From Exiguobacterium chiriqhucha RW-2 (GTDB lineage Bacteria; Bacillota; Bacilli; Exiguobacteriales; Exiguobacteriaceae), in contig NZ_ATCL01000014.1 in NCBI RefSeq assembly GCF_000416965.1, positions 641,845 to 705,844 of the forward strand: a stretch of 64,000 bases of DNA, read 5' to 3'. Under the pieces are notes generated by a model, which worked only from the letters and a program-made list of their open reading frames with translations, was not told the origin of the DNA and made no database searches. Shown in pieces: positions 52,498-60,668 of this stretch (its first letter is position 1; every line of letters begins with the position of its first letter). Both the position numbers and the translations under genes were made by a program.

Positions 52498-53410
52498 AGT
52501 GGATATTTTTCTTTTTGAACTGACCGCCCCGGACGTCGTGAATATTGCCGATGGCGAGGAATGCCTTCTCGTCATAGTCGTCGAGGATGTCCTTCAATTT
52601 CGTTTCTTCGAGTCGGCTGATGACGGTGAAGACGACTTTTTTGCCGTCGCCCGTATAAGCCCCTTCCCCGTGCAAGTACGTCACGCCGCGACCGAGTCGG
52701 TCCATGATGGCCTGACCGATGTCGTCCGGCGCTGTCGTGATAATCCACGCCGCTTTCGACTGGTCGAGCCCCTCGAGCACGATATCGATCGTCTTGAAAG
52801 CGACGAAGTAGGTGATGAGCGAATACATGGCCCGGTCCCAACTGAAGACGAAGCCGGCCGTCCCGAGGATGAAGATGTTGAAGAACATGACGATCTCCCC
52901 GACGGAGAACGGCAGCCGGTCCGTGAACGACACGGCCAAAATCTCGGTCCCGTCGAGCGACCCGCCGGCCCGGATGACGAGGCCGATGCCCGCCCCGAGT
53001 AAGAAGCCGCCGAATACGGTCGAGAGAAGCAAATCGTCCGTGAACGGCTCGATTGTATGGAGCAAAATCGTGAAGCCGGACATGAGCATGATGGCGATCA
53101 ACGTGACGATGGCGAACGTCTTCCCGATTTGGCGATAGCCGAAGAAGATGAACGGCAAGTTGAACAGGACGAGCCAGATGGCGAGCTTCGTCTCCGTCAA
53201 ATACGACGTGATGATCGAGACGCCGACGATGCCGCCGTCGATGATTTGGTTCGGGACAAGGAACGCCTCGAGACCGATGGCGAAGATAAACGACCCGATT
53301 AACAGGAGTAGCCCCTTGGCGAGAAGTTCGGTCGGTTTGATTGGGTTGTGGACACGTTTCAAACGGAGCACTTCCTCCGGAGACGGGGAAGGCATCGGTG
53401 GACGCTGCAT
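52496..53410 (-). CDS. YitT family membrane protein (first paralogue)
   Basis: A 304-aa protein with five membrane helices (about residues 30-185) followed by the cytoplasmic DUF2179 domain (about 215-300; AWIITTAPDDIGQAIMDRLGRGVTYLHGEGAY). The N-terminus has an extra polar 25-residue extension compared with its neighbour. YitT proteins are of unknown transport or regulatory function. It is transcribed divergently from a second, similar gene. Confidence 0.9.
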   Translation of the reverse strand: MQRPPMPSPSPEEVLRLKRVHNPIKPTELLAKGLLLLIGSFIFAIGLEAFLVPNQIIDGGIVGVSIITSYLTETKLAIWLVLFNLPFIFFGYRQIGKTFAIVTLIAIMLMSGFTILLHTIEPFTDDLLLSTVFGGFLLGAGIGLVIRAGGSLDGTEILAVSFTDRLPFSVGEIVMFFNIFILGTAGFVFSWDRAMYSLITYFVAFKTIDIVLEGLDQSKAAWIITTAPDDIGQAIMDRLGRGVTYLHGEGAYTGDGKKVVFTVISRLEETKLKDILDDYDEKAFLAIGNIHDVRGGQFKKKNIH

Positions 53411-53572
53411 CGGGGGTCACTCCTTTTTCTTTTCAGTATAGCAAACCTCACACGGGATGAAGCAGAAGCGGCAGACAATCTGACACAACTTTTTCAGCGA
53501 TGCCAGAGATGTTATTCTACTATTTTTTTATGCTAGACTAGGAAGGTTGAATCAAAAAGGAGGACGTTACTC

Positions 53573-54433
53573 ATGAAACGTGACAATCGAGCCTGGCTCA
53601 TGGGCTTTCAAATCATCATGAACATCATCGGCGGGATGATCGCGGCGTACGGCCTCGAGTCGGTGTTAATCCCGAACAGCGTGTCGGATGGAGGCATCAC
53701 CGGAATCAGCATCGTCGTCTCTCAACTTACGGGTATTCCGCTCGGTGTGTTCCTCGGCATCCTGAACATCCCGTTCGTCTATCTCGGCTATAAGCAGATC
53801 GGGAAGAGCTTCGCCATCCTATCGGTCACGGGCATCGCCTCGCTGTCGGTCGGGACAGTCATCATGCACCATGTCCCGACAATCATCGATGGGGACACGC
53901 TCCTCGTCACCGTCGTCGGCGGAATCATTCTCGGACTCGGGATGGGGCTATCGCTCCGGAACGGGGGCGCGCTCGACGGCATCGACATGCTTGCCGTCTT
54001 GTTATCGAAGAAGTTGCCGTTCGGGACGAGCGACTTGATTCTCTTCTTGAACGTGTTCGTCTTCATCGTCGTCTCGACGGTGTTCGGCCTGCAAGGAGCG
54101 GTCCTATCGGCCATCGCCTACTTCATCGCCTCGAAAGTGATTCACATCGTCGAGGAAGGACTGAGCGGCGCGAAGACGTTCAAAATCATCACGAGCGTAC
54201 CGGATGTCATGGTCGAGACGGTGCGAGACCGGCTCGGCCGGAGCGCCACGCTCAACCAGATTCAAGGTGCGTACTCAAAAGAGTGCTATTACGAGATCAC
54301 GTGCGTCATCAACCGGCTCGAGGAGCGGAAGATGAAAGAAATCATCAACCAAGTCGACCCCGAGGCGTTCGTCGTCGTGTACGAGGTGTCAGAGGTCAAA
54401 GGCGGGAATTTCCGAAAACGCGATATCCATTGA
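53573..54433 (+). CDS. YitT family membrane protein (second paralogue)
   Basis: A 286-aa YitT protein with the same layout as its divergent neighbour: five helices, then DUF2179 (FKIITSVPDVMVETVRDRLGRSATLNQIQGAY). Shared features include the loop LIPNSVSDGGITGISIV, matching LVPNQIIDGGIVGVSII of the first copy, and the end VKGGNFRKRDIH, matching VRGGQFKKKNIH. The pair looks like an old duplication. AAAGGAGGACG precedes the ATG. Confidence 0.9.
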   Translation: MKRDNRAWLMGFQIIMNIIGGMIAAYGLESVLIPNSVSDGGITGISIVVSQLTGIPLGVFLGILNIPFVYLGYKQIGKSFAILSVTGIASLSVGTVIMHHVPTIIDGDTLLVTVVGGIILGLGMGLSLRNGGALDGIDMLAVLLSKKLPFGTSDLILFLNVFVFIVVSTVFGLQGAVLSAIAYFIASKVIHIVEEGLSGAKTFKIITSVPDVMVETVRDRLGRSATLNQIQGAYSKECYYEITCVINRLEERKMKEIINQVDPEAFVVVYEVSEVKGGNFRKRDIH

Positions 54434-54440
54434 GACGAAT

Positions 54441-54469
54441 CAAGCAGCCGGAGCTGCTTGATTTTTTTT
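54441..54469 (+). terminator. Terminator after the second YitT gene
   Basis: A perfect stem CAAGCAGC/GCTGCTTG around CGGA, followed by eight T. Confidence 0.92.
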
Positions 54470-54532
54470 GTTGGAGGCAGGGAAATGCGGGACGGATAGG
54501 GAACAAGTCGGGATTCAGAAAGGAGAGAACGT

Positions 54533-55486
54533 ATGCGTCCATTGTTATTAGGTGTACTCGCCGCCTTGTTTTTCGCGAGCACGTTCGTCTTGAATGAATC
54601 GATGCAGGTCGGCGGGGGGAGTTGGGCGTATAGCGCCTCGCTCCGCTTCCTGTTCATGATTCCGCTACTTATGCTTGTCGTGGCCGTCCGGGATGGCATG
54701 ACAAGGGTGCGCCGCGCCATCGTCGATCAGCCATGGCCGTGGCTCGTCTGGGGGACGGTCGGCTTTGGTCTGTTTTACGTCCCAATCTGTCTCGCCGCCG
54801 AGGTCGCAACGCCTTGGCTCATCGCCGGCACGTGGCAAGTGACGATTATCGCCGGGGCGCTGTTGTCGCCGCTGTTCCGTCGAGGTGACGGGACGCGGGA
54901 GCGGATTCCGTGGACGGCGCTCCGCTTCTCGGGACTCATCCTGTTCGGCGTCGTCTTGATGCAAGTCGAGTTCTTTGCTGACTTTGAGCCGCGTTTCCTA
55001 TGGATTGGGGTGGTGCCGGTATTGATTGCCGCGTTCGCCTATCCGCTCGGCAACCGGAAGATGATGGCCCACACCGACCTCGACGTGTTCGAGCGCATCC
55101 TCGGCATGTGCATCGGCTCGCTCCCGGTCTGGCTCCTCTTGTTCGGCTACGGGCTGACGACGGGGGTGCCATCGAGCTCGCAACTGACGCAGACGCTTCT
55201 CGTCGCACTCTTATCCGGCGTCGTCGCGACAGTACTCTTCTTCAAGGCGACCGATCTCGTTAAACACGATATGGGGAAACTGGCCACGGTCGAGGCGACG
55301 CAGGCACTCGAGGTGTTGTTCGCGCTCATCGGCGAGCTGATTTTCCTCCAGGCGCATCTGCCGTCCGGACTGTCGCTCGTCGGCATCTCGCTCGTCATGG
55401 TCGGGGTCGTGCTGCATAGCCGTAGCCAATTCAACGTAAAGGAGAGTCTGGTGCCGGCGGCGAATCGATATGACAAGGAGGGATGA
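54533..55486 (+). CDS. EmrE-like multidrug resistance efflux transporter (DMT superfamily)
   Basis: A 317-aa membrane protein with about 10 helices, of the PF13536-type EmrE-like family in the drug/metabolite transporter superfamily. The N-terminal half (LLGVLAALFFASTFVLNESM) and the C-terminal half (ATVEATQALEVLFALIGE) are the usual duplicated units. AAAGGAGAG precedes the ATG. It overlaps the following monooxygenase-fold gene's ribosome site, so the two are probably co-translated. Confidence 0.85.
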   Translation: MRPLLLGVLAALFFASTFVLNESMQVGGGSWAYSASLRFLFMIPLLMLVVAVRDGMTRVRRAIVDQPWPWLVWGTVGFGLFYVPICLAAEVATPWLIAGTWQVTIIAGALLSPLFRRGDGTRERIPWTALRFSGLILFGVVLMQVEFFADFEPRFLWIGVVPVLIAAFAYPLGNRKMMAHTDLDVFERILGMCIGSLPVWLLLFGYGLTTGVPSSSQLTQTLLVALLSGVVATVLFFKATDLVKHDMGKLATVEATQALEVLFALIGELIFLQAHLPSGLSLVGISLVMVGVVLHSRSQFNVKESLVPAANRYDKEG

Positions 55487-55488
55487 AC

Positions 55489-55782
55489 ATGTCCTATGGA
55501 TTGATTGGGAAACTGACGGCCGTACCAGGTGAGCGCGAGACGCTACTCGCGATTTTGCTCGAGGCGGCTACGGCGATGGAACGAGAGCCGACGTGTACGG
55601 CATACCGGGTGAACGTCTCGCTCGACGATGAGTCGATTGTCGTCTATGAGGTGTGGGAAAGTATCGAGGCGCATCAACAATCGCTGTCACTCGAGACGAC
55701 GCAGACGTTGATTGGGAAGGCACGGCCGATTCTGGCCAATATCGAGCGCTTGGCGGTGTTCGAGCCGCGGGACGGTCATTAA
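55489..55782 (+). CDS. Antibiotic biosynthesis monooxygenase (ABM) fold protein
   Basis: A 97-aa dimeric ferredoxin-fold protein with the family pattern GLIGKLTAVPGERETLLAIL and YEVWESIEAHQQSLS. Such YgiN-like proteins act as quinol monooxygenases or have unknown small-molecule roles. The start at 55489 is chosen at six bases from AAGGAGGG; the ATG at 55483 is too close. It is coupled to the exporter gene upstream. Confidence 0.88.
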   Translation: MSYGLIGKLTAVPGERETLLAILLEAATAMEREPTCTAYRVNVSLDDESIVVYEVWESIEAHQQSLSLETTQTLIGKARPILANIERLAVFEPRDGH

Positions 55783-55808
55783 AAAAATCCACGTCCGTGG
55801 ACGTGGAT
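55781..55808 (-). terminator. Terminator of the minus-strand helical protein gene
   Basis: ATCCACGT pairs with ACGTGGAT; read on the minus strand it ends in seven T. Confidence 0.85.
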
Positions 55809-55814
55809 GAAAGG

Positions 55815-56312
55815 TCATGCTTTCGTCAAGCTTCCTTTGACTTGCTCATAAAACTCGTCCATCATCCCAGTCCGGCTACCGAGCTGGCAGATGAGTTCGA
55901 GCGTCTCTTTATAGAACTTTTTGACGAGTCCTTTGTTTTTGATGTTGTCCATCGACGCCATCGTCTTGTCGAGGTTTTGGAGGATCTCTTCGATCTGGTC
56001 GTCCGAGTCCGGTTTCACGACCGTCATATTGTCCGGGATTTTGACGACTTTGTCTTGCTCCTGATGACGGAACGACGCGCCGAAGCCAAGGTTCTCGATG
56101 AACAAGTGCGGCATCACTTTCTGACCGAAGAACTGCTTATGCCATTCTGTCGCTTTCATCGTGTCCATGTCCTGTTTGAACGTGGACGCTGTCGAGACGT
56201 ACTTTCTGAACAGGTCGGTCATGAACTTCTCAATGACCGGGATTTGAAGGGCGAAGACGTTCTTTAAGAGCGCGTCGAGCTGTGCGCGTGACAATTGTTG
56301 TTCGTTTGACAT
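55815..56312 (-). CDS. Hypothetical helical protein
   Basis: A 165-aa soluble protein, mostly alpha-helical, not recognised. Visible pieces are the N-terminal helix SRAQLDALLKNVFALQIPVIE, a charged region SFRHQEQDKVVKIPDNMTVV, and C-terminal helices NLDKTMASMDNIKNKGLV. It has no membrane segment or metal motif. A ribosome site of the GAGGAA type lies upstream. It converges on the exporter/ABM pair and shares no obvious role with it. Confidence 0.75.
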   Translation of the reverse strand: MSNEQQLSRAQLDALLKNVFALQIPVIEKFMTDLFRKYVSTASTFKQDMDTMKATEWHKQFFGQKVMPHLFIENLGFGASFRHQEQDKVVKIPDNMTVVKPDSDDQIEEILQNLDKTMASMDNIKNKGLVKKFYKETLELICQLGSRTGMMDEFYEQVKGSLTKA

Positions 56313-56469
56313 ATCAGTTCCTCTTTTCTATAATACGATATCTTCATCGTATGGGATTGACGGACGTGCGTCAACGCATCCTAAAACATTTTTTCAGAAT
56401 ATTTAGTGTACGCTCGATGAGATATGAGATAATCAGGTCATGACAGACTTCACAGAAGGAGTGGTTCAG

Positions 56470-56955
56470 ATGAACAAAACAATGAAATGGGCGGTCGCGC
56501 TCGGCGTGACGGGTGCCCTCGTCGCAACGGTTGGTGTCGTCTCGTCCCGGGGACGGACTGACGATACGACGCAGACGATTCGTGACCGTGAGCTTGGATA
56601 CGAAATCATTCTCCCGTCAAAAATCGTCGAGGCGATTGAGCGCGGGGACGTCTATATCGAGAAGGCGCAGGACGTCGTCGATGTCGGCGACAAGAACAGC
56701 TATGGCACGTTCGATCTCTACTATAACGTCGAGGACGGCGACGACCAGTTGTTGTTCCATTTGGACTTGATTGACCGTGAACTATCGGAAGAGGCGTTCG
56801 CCCAGGAAGTCGGCTACGGCAACTACCTCGGTGCGAGCGACAAGACGTTCTTCTGGGTCGAACCGACCGAGGCCGTCCCAGGTGCCGAGGCGCACACGGA
56901 CGAGATTGCCGAACTGCTCGAGACATTACCGGAGCTTGAATTCCGGACGTTATGA
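56470..56955 (+). CDS. Membrane-anchored or secreted protein, unknown
   Basis: A 161-aa protein with one N-terminal hydrophobic segment (WAVALGVTGALVATVGVVSS) and an acidic extracytoplasmic domain starting at residue 30 (ELGYEIILPSKIVEAIERGD). No lipobox is seen, so it is an anchor or a poorly cleaved signal. The start at 56470 follows AGAAGGAGTGG rather than the earlier ATG. The family is not recognised. Confidence 0.7.
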   Translation: MNKTMKWAVALGVTGALVATVGVVSSRGRTDDTTQTIRDRELGYEIILPSKIVEAIERGDVYIEKAQDVVDVGDKNSYGTFDLYYNVEDGDDQLLFHLDLIDRELSEEAFAQEVGYGNYLGASDKTFFWVEPTEAVPGAEAHTDEIAELLETLPELEFRTL

Positions 56956-56959
56956 GTCC

Positions 56960-56981
56960 GCCCGCTACGGCGGGCTTTTTC
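56960..56981 (+). terminator. Terminator after the unknown anchored protein gene
   Basis: GCCCGC pairs with GCGGGC around TACG, followed by five T. Confidence 0.88.
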
Positions 56982-57013
56982 GATTATGCTACAATATGAC
57001 GTGAGGTGATTTC

Positions 57014-57841
57014 ATGAATTGGACAGTAGAAGAAGTGAGACAGGCAGAACAAGTAGGGGCGCTCGAGGAAGCGGTCAACGCACATGACAAGATTGACGTG
57101 AAAATCGGACACGTAGCGGTCGGTCAGAACGACTACGCCGTCTATGATGACGACACGCTCGTCGGCTATATGGTGCTCTTCCCGTATCTCCCAAACGAGT
57201 ATGAAGTGAACACGCTCGTGCATCCGGACTATCGGAAACAAGGCGTCTTCAAGGCGCTCTTTGAAACGGCGAAACAGGACGCGAAACAGAATGGCTGTGA
57301 AGCGTTCACGTTCGTCATCGATCGCAAATCGAAGGACGGCAAGGCGGTCATCGACCATCTCGGCGCGGCGTATCAGTTCTCAGAATTTAACTTGGTCCTT
57401 AAGAAAGCCGAGCTGTTCTTGAAGCCGGACGAAGTGTCGCTCCGCGAGGCGACGGACGCCGACCGTCCACTCATCATCGAGACGCTCTCTGAAGCGTTCG
57501 GCGACCCGGTCGACGTGACGGAGAACATCTATCAACAGATTGATACGCCGGACCGCGTGACGTACATCGGTGAGGTCGACGGTCGTCCGGTCGGGGTCAT
57601 CCGCGCGCTCCTTTCGGGCGAAGATGCCGGCAGCATCCACGCGTTCGGCGTCAAGGCGGACGAGCAAGGCAAGGGCTACGGCACGAAGATGTTGAAGCAG
57701 ATGGTCCAGCAACTGTTCCGTATGGGCCGGACGAAGCTTGAGCTCGACGTCGAGACAGAAAACAAAGCCGCGCTCGAGATTTACAAGCGAGCCGGGTTCG
57801 CTGAAAACGGCGGCTATGAGTTCTATCTATTAGAACTGTGA
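57014..57841 (+). CDS. Double-domain GNAT acetyltransferase
   Basis: A 275-aa protein with two GNAT folds. The first (about residues 25-125) has VNTLVHPDYRKQGVFKALFE, an acetyl-CoA loop of the R/QxxGxG/A type in altered form (RKQGVF). The second (about 138-273) has AFGVKADEQGKGYGTKMLK, a full motif, so the second domain is the likely catalytic one. The substrate is unknown. GTGAGGTGA precedes the ATG, and the next gene follows after 10 bases. Confidence 0.88.
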   Translation: MNWTVEEVRQAEQVGALEEAVNAHDKIDVKIGHVAVGQNDYAVYDDDTLVGYMVLFPYLPNEYEVNTLVHPDYRKQGVFKALFETAKQDAKQNGCEAFTFVIDRKSKDGKAVIDHLGAAYQFSEFNLVLKKAELFLKPDEVSLREATDADRPLIIETLSEAFGDPVDVTENIYQQIDTPDRVTYIGEVDGRPVGVIRALLSGEDAGSIHAFGVKADEQGKGYGTKMLKQMVQQLFRMGRTKLELDVETENKAALEIYKRAGFAENGGYEFYLLEL

Positions 57842-57851
57842 GGTGAGACGA

Positions 57852-58175
57852 ATGGTTCGGAATTTGAAATGGCTCGGGGCCGCCTTTGAGGCGTTCCTCG
57901 GCATCCCGGCAATCGGTGGGCTGTTCATCATCAGTATGGGCTACACACCGCTCGGGTTCATGCTCGTGTTCCATATCGTCTTGCTCGTCTTATCGGTGTC
58001 GCGGCTGAAACGAATTTCGGTCGGGGCAATCGTCGGCATCACAGCTTCGGTACTCGGGGTCATCCCGCTCATTGGCATGGTGCTACACTGGGCAGCCGCG
58101 ATTGCGCTCGCGCTCGATGCACTTATGACGACGCACAACGAAGAACGTAAGACAAGTGAAGATGACCGTTTTTAA
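57852..58175 (+). CDS. Small three-helix membrane protein
   Basis: A 107-aa protein with three hydrophobic helices (about residues 15-33, 35-50 and 58-90) and a charged tail (EERKTSEDDR). The ATG at 57852 sits at good spacing from GAGGTGAG, which overlaps the end of the GNAT gene. The two are probably co-translated. It is not recognised beyond being an integral membrane protein. Confidence 0.72.
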   Translation: MVRNLKWLGAAFEAFLGIPAIGGLFIISMGYTPLGFMLVFHIVLLVLSVSRLKRISVGAIVGITASVLGVIPLIGMVLHWAAAIALALDALMTTHNEERKTSEDDRF

Positions 58176-58181
58176 TCAAGA

Positions 58182-58209
58182 CGCTCTCGGTGACAAGGGC
58201 GTTTTTTCA
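58182..58209 (+). terminator. Terminator before the chemoreceptor gene
   Basis: ACGCTCT pairs with AGGGCGT, followed by six T. Confidence 0.72.
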
Positions 58210-58235
58210 TTGACCAAAACTTCAACTGAAAACGC

Positions 58236-58263
58236 TATACAAAAGCTGGGATTTGGACGATAT
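58236..58263 (+). promoter_or_regulatory. Possible sigma-D promoter of the chemoreceptor gene
   Basis: GACGATAT (58256-58263) matches the sigma-D -10 consensus GCCGATAT at 7 of 8 bases. The upstream TATA at 16 bases is only a partial match to the -35 TAAA. Chemoreceptor genes often belong to this regulon. Confidence 0.4.
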
Positions 58264-58298
58264 AGTAGGTGATGAATTACACAGAGGAGGAACTCATA

Positions 58299-59591
58299 GT
58301 GAAGCTATTCAAAAACTTTACGACCCAACTGCTCGCTTGGATTTTGGTCACATCCTTTATCACGGGCGGAGCGGTCGGCTGGATCACGCTCTTACTGCTC
58401 ACGGAGCTTGAGATGGCGAAAGGTCAGGTCATGCTCGTCGGGACGGCCGTGGCCTTGCTCATTTCAGGAATCGGCGGTGCCGTCATCTACTTGATCGCCC
58501 GTCGTCCACTCAAGGCAATCGAATTGGCCTCGGACAAGGCGGTCGAAGTCGGTAACGGCGACTTGACGGTCGTGTTCGCGGACGAGACGACGACAGACCG
58601 TTCTGAGATGGGACGCCTGCTCCTCTCGATGGACAACATGGTCGGACACTTGCGTGAACAAGGAACGAACATGCGCTACACGGCGGACCAGCTCACCGGT
58701 TCGGCGCAAGAAATCGCGGCAGCAGTTCAAGAAGGGAATATCGCCGGCGAGAATATCCGCCAAGCGATGGACGCCTTGAACAAGATGCTTGAAGACAACG
58801 TCAACGCGACGTATAGCTCGATGGATTTGCTCGGTGCCGTCGCCCGGACGATGGAAAACATCCGTCAAGAGATGGGCTCGGCGCTTGAATCAGCAAGTGA
58901 GATGCAACAAGAAGCAGAGAGCGGCAAAGGGCTCGCCTCGTCGTCGGTCGATGCGATGCATGCGATTGCGGGCAAAGTCGAACAGTCATCGACGCTTAAC
59001 AGCAAGTTGACGGAGATGACAGGTGAAATTTCGCGCATTACGGACGTTATCAGTGACATCTCGGCGCAGACGAACTTGCTCGCCTTGAACGCGTCGATTG
59101 AAGCGGCTCGGGCTGGCGAACATGGACGTGGCTTCGCGGTTGTCGCGGCCGAGGTTAAAAAGCTCGCCGAACAGACGGCGAACTCGACGCAAGAAATCAC
59201 GGATTTGATTGTCGACGTCAAACGTCTCGTCGGCGACACGTCGTCTTCGATGGCGAACGTGAAAGCGGAAGTGGAGACGGGCGTCGGTCTCGTCGAGAAG
59301 GCGGGCGGTGCGTTCGCATCGATTCACAACTCGGCGAACGAAGTGTACAGCCACGTCCATTCGGTCGATGCGCTCTTAGATGAGTCGCGTGGCCAGATCG
59401 ACTCGGTCGTCACGAACTCGGCCGGCATCGTCGGCATGGTCGAAGAGGCGTCACGCTACGCGACGGAAGTCACGTCGGCGGCGAGCCAACAGGCGGCCAG
59501 TCTCGGTGAAGTGAACGGCGCGATGACGGAGCTCGTCCGTGTCGCGGAGAGTTTGCAGAACGAGACGGAGCAAGTGAAAGTGGAAGCGTAA
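58299..59591 (+). CDS. Methyl-accepting chemotaxis protein without an extracellular sensor domain
   Basis: A 430-aa chemoreceptor. Two membrane helices near the N-terminus (about residues 8-32 and 39-62) are separated by only a few residues, so there is no periplasmic or extracellular ligand domain. A HAMP region (about 63-115) and the long MCP signalling coiled coil follow, with the CheA/CheW-binding hairpin [21 protein letters not shown] and [17 protein letters not shown]. It may sense through the membrane, through partner proteins or by cytoplasmic signals. The start is GTG 58299 after GAGGAGG. Confidence 0.93.
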   Translation: MKLFKNFTTQLLAWILVTSFITGGAVGWITLLLLTELEMAKGQVMLVGTAVALLISGIGGAVIYLIARRPLKAIELASDKAVEVGNGDLTVVFADETTTDRSEMGRLLLSMDNMVGHLREQGTNMRYTADQLTGSAQEIAAAVQEGNIAGENIRQAMDALNKMLEDNVNATYSSMDLLGAVARTMENIRQEMGSALESASEMQQEAESGKGLASSSVDAMHAIAGKVEQSSTLNSKLTEMTGEISRITDVISDISAQTNLLALNASIEAARAGEHGRGFAVVAAEVKKLAEQTANSTQEITDLIVDVKRLVGDTSSSMANVKAEVETGVGLVEKAGGAFASIHNSANEVYSHVHSVDALLDESRGQIDSVVTNSAGIVGMVEEASRYATEVTSAASQQAASLGEVNGAMTELVRVAESLQNETEQVKVEA

Positions 59592-59597
59592 GAAGGA

Positions 59598-59622
59598 GCG
59601 GCCCAGCGATGGGTCGTTTTTC
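59598..59622 (+). terminator. Terminator after the chemoreceptor gene
   Basis: GCGGCCC pairs with GGGTCGT (two G-T), followed by T residues. Confidence 0.65.
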
Positions 59623-59690
59623 TGTAGAAAACGATTTGTCAAAGGGTTATCGCGTATACTGAGTGTATTCGTAAGTGAGGGGTGACCAGG

Positions 59691-60362
59691 GTGGAGAAGT
59701 TTAACGTTGGCAAGGTGAACGAATTAACCGTCGAGAAAATGAATGAATTACTCGATTGGACGTATGAGAAATCGTTGAATGGCGTACCGACGATGGATAC
59801 GGCGTATGAACTGGCGGAGGAATATACGAGAAAGTATGGCGTTGAAAAAGGGATTGATCGCTTAATTATGACCCAATTGGCCGCATGTGGGACTAGTGGA
59901 TTCTTAGCGGGAGTGAGCGGCCTGATTTTGATGCCGGTCGCAATCCCAGCAAACGTCGGATCGGTTCTCTATATTCAAATGCGTATGATTGCGACGATTG
60001 CCGTCATGCGAGGGTATGACTTGAAGGATGATCAAATCCGGACATTCGTTTATATTGCGTTGACGGGAAAAGCAGCTGGTGAAGTGATGAGGAAAGCTGG
60101 GGTAGAAGTCGGGAAGAAATTGACCGTCAATATGATTAAGAAGATTCCTGGATCGACCATCAAAAAAATCAATCAGAAAGTCGGATTCCGCTTATTGACG
60201 AAGTTCGGGAATACGGGGGTCGTTAATCTTGGGAAGATGGTTCCGCTTGTCGGTGGTGTCATCGGTGGTACGTATGATGCGACGACGACAAAAGTGATTG
60301 CCAAGGCGGCGAAAGAACTGTTTGTAGAGTTGACACCTGAAGTGGTAACCATAACTGAATAA
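59691..60362 (+). CDS. EcsC-family protein
   Basis: A 223-aa protein of the EcsC family. It has an N-terminal helical part, a central hydrophobic segment with glycines (LAACGTSGFLAGVSGLILMPVAIPANVGSVLYIQMRM) and a basic, glycine-rich C-terminal half. The role of EcsC proteins is not clear; related ones accompany ABC exporters or membrane-stress systems. Translation probably starts at GTG 59691, after GTGAGGGGTGACC. It is isolated from the chemoreceptor gene by a terminator. Confidence 0.85.
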   Translation: MEKFNVGKVNELTVEKMNELLDWTYEKSLNGVPTMDTAYELAEEYTRKYGVEKGIDRLIMTQLAACGTSGFLAGVSGLILMPVAIPANVGSVLYIQMRMIATIAVMRGYDLKDDQIRTFVYIALTGKAAGEVMRKAGVEVGKKLTVNMIKKIPGSTIKKINQKVGFRLLTKFGNTGVVNLGKMVPLVGGVIGGTYDATTTKVIAKAAKELFVELTPEVVTITE

Positions 60363-60517
60363 TGAGAGTAGAGCGTATACGGAAGCATGCGTTTTTTTGT
60401 GTGATTGAGGAGTGTGTGAAAGAGGTTCGAACTCTGTCAGAACTAATAGAAAAAATCTCTTTTTGTACACGAAATGAGAAGAAGTACACAGTTTGAGAAT
60501 AAATTTGTCAAAAACAC
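60363..60517. other. Gene-free region upstream of the flagellin promoter
   Basis: No convincing gene, repeat or strong terminator is seen here. It is more AT-rich than the genes before it. Confidence 0.4.
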
Positions 60518-60544
60518 TAAACACATTCGCGATGGCTCCGATAT
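60518..60544 (+). promoter_or_regulatory. Sigma-D promoter of the flagellin gene
   Basis: TAAA (60518-60521), a 15-base spacer, and TCCGATAT (60537-60544). This matches the sigma-D consensus TAAA-N15-GCCGATAT except for one base and gives a leader of about 115 bases. Confidence 0.85.
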
Positions 60545-60576
60545 AGAGTATGGAAACGCAAAAACGTTACCAACTA

Positions 60577-60657
60577 ATACAAGGTGAGGGGCCGGCCTAA
60601 GCCTTGTATGCTCGGACAAATGGATTTGGAAGAGCGGAAAAAACTTAAACCTATGGA
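60577..60657 (+). promoter_or_regulatory. Flagellin mRNA leader: hairpin and GGA motifs (CsrA target)
   Basis: A perfect 8-bp stem ATACAAGG/CCTTGTAT (60577-60584 and 60602-60609) encloses a GGCCGGCC palindrome. After it come five GGA motifs (60614, 60622, 60628, 60636, 60655), the last within the ribosome site TGGAGGG. Spaced GGA motifs over the ribosome site are the known mode of CsrA binding to flagellin mRNA. Confidence 0.65.
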
Positions 60658-60668
60658 GGGAAATTACA

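Noticed and set aside
59630..59690. Sigma-A promoter TTGTCA - TATACT before the EcsC gene
   Set aside because: The spacer is only 13 bases, too short for a functional promoter.
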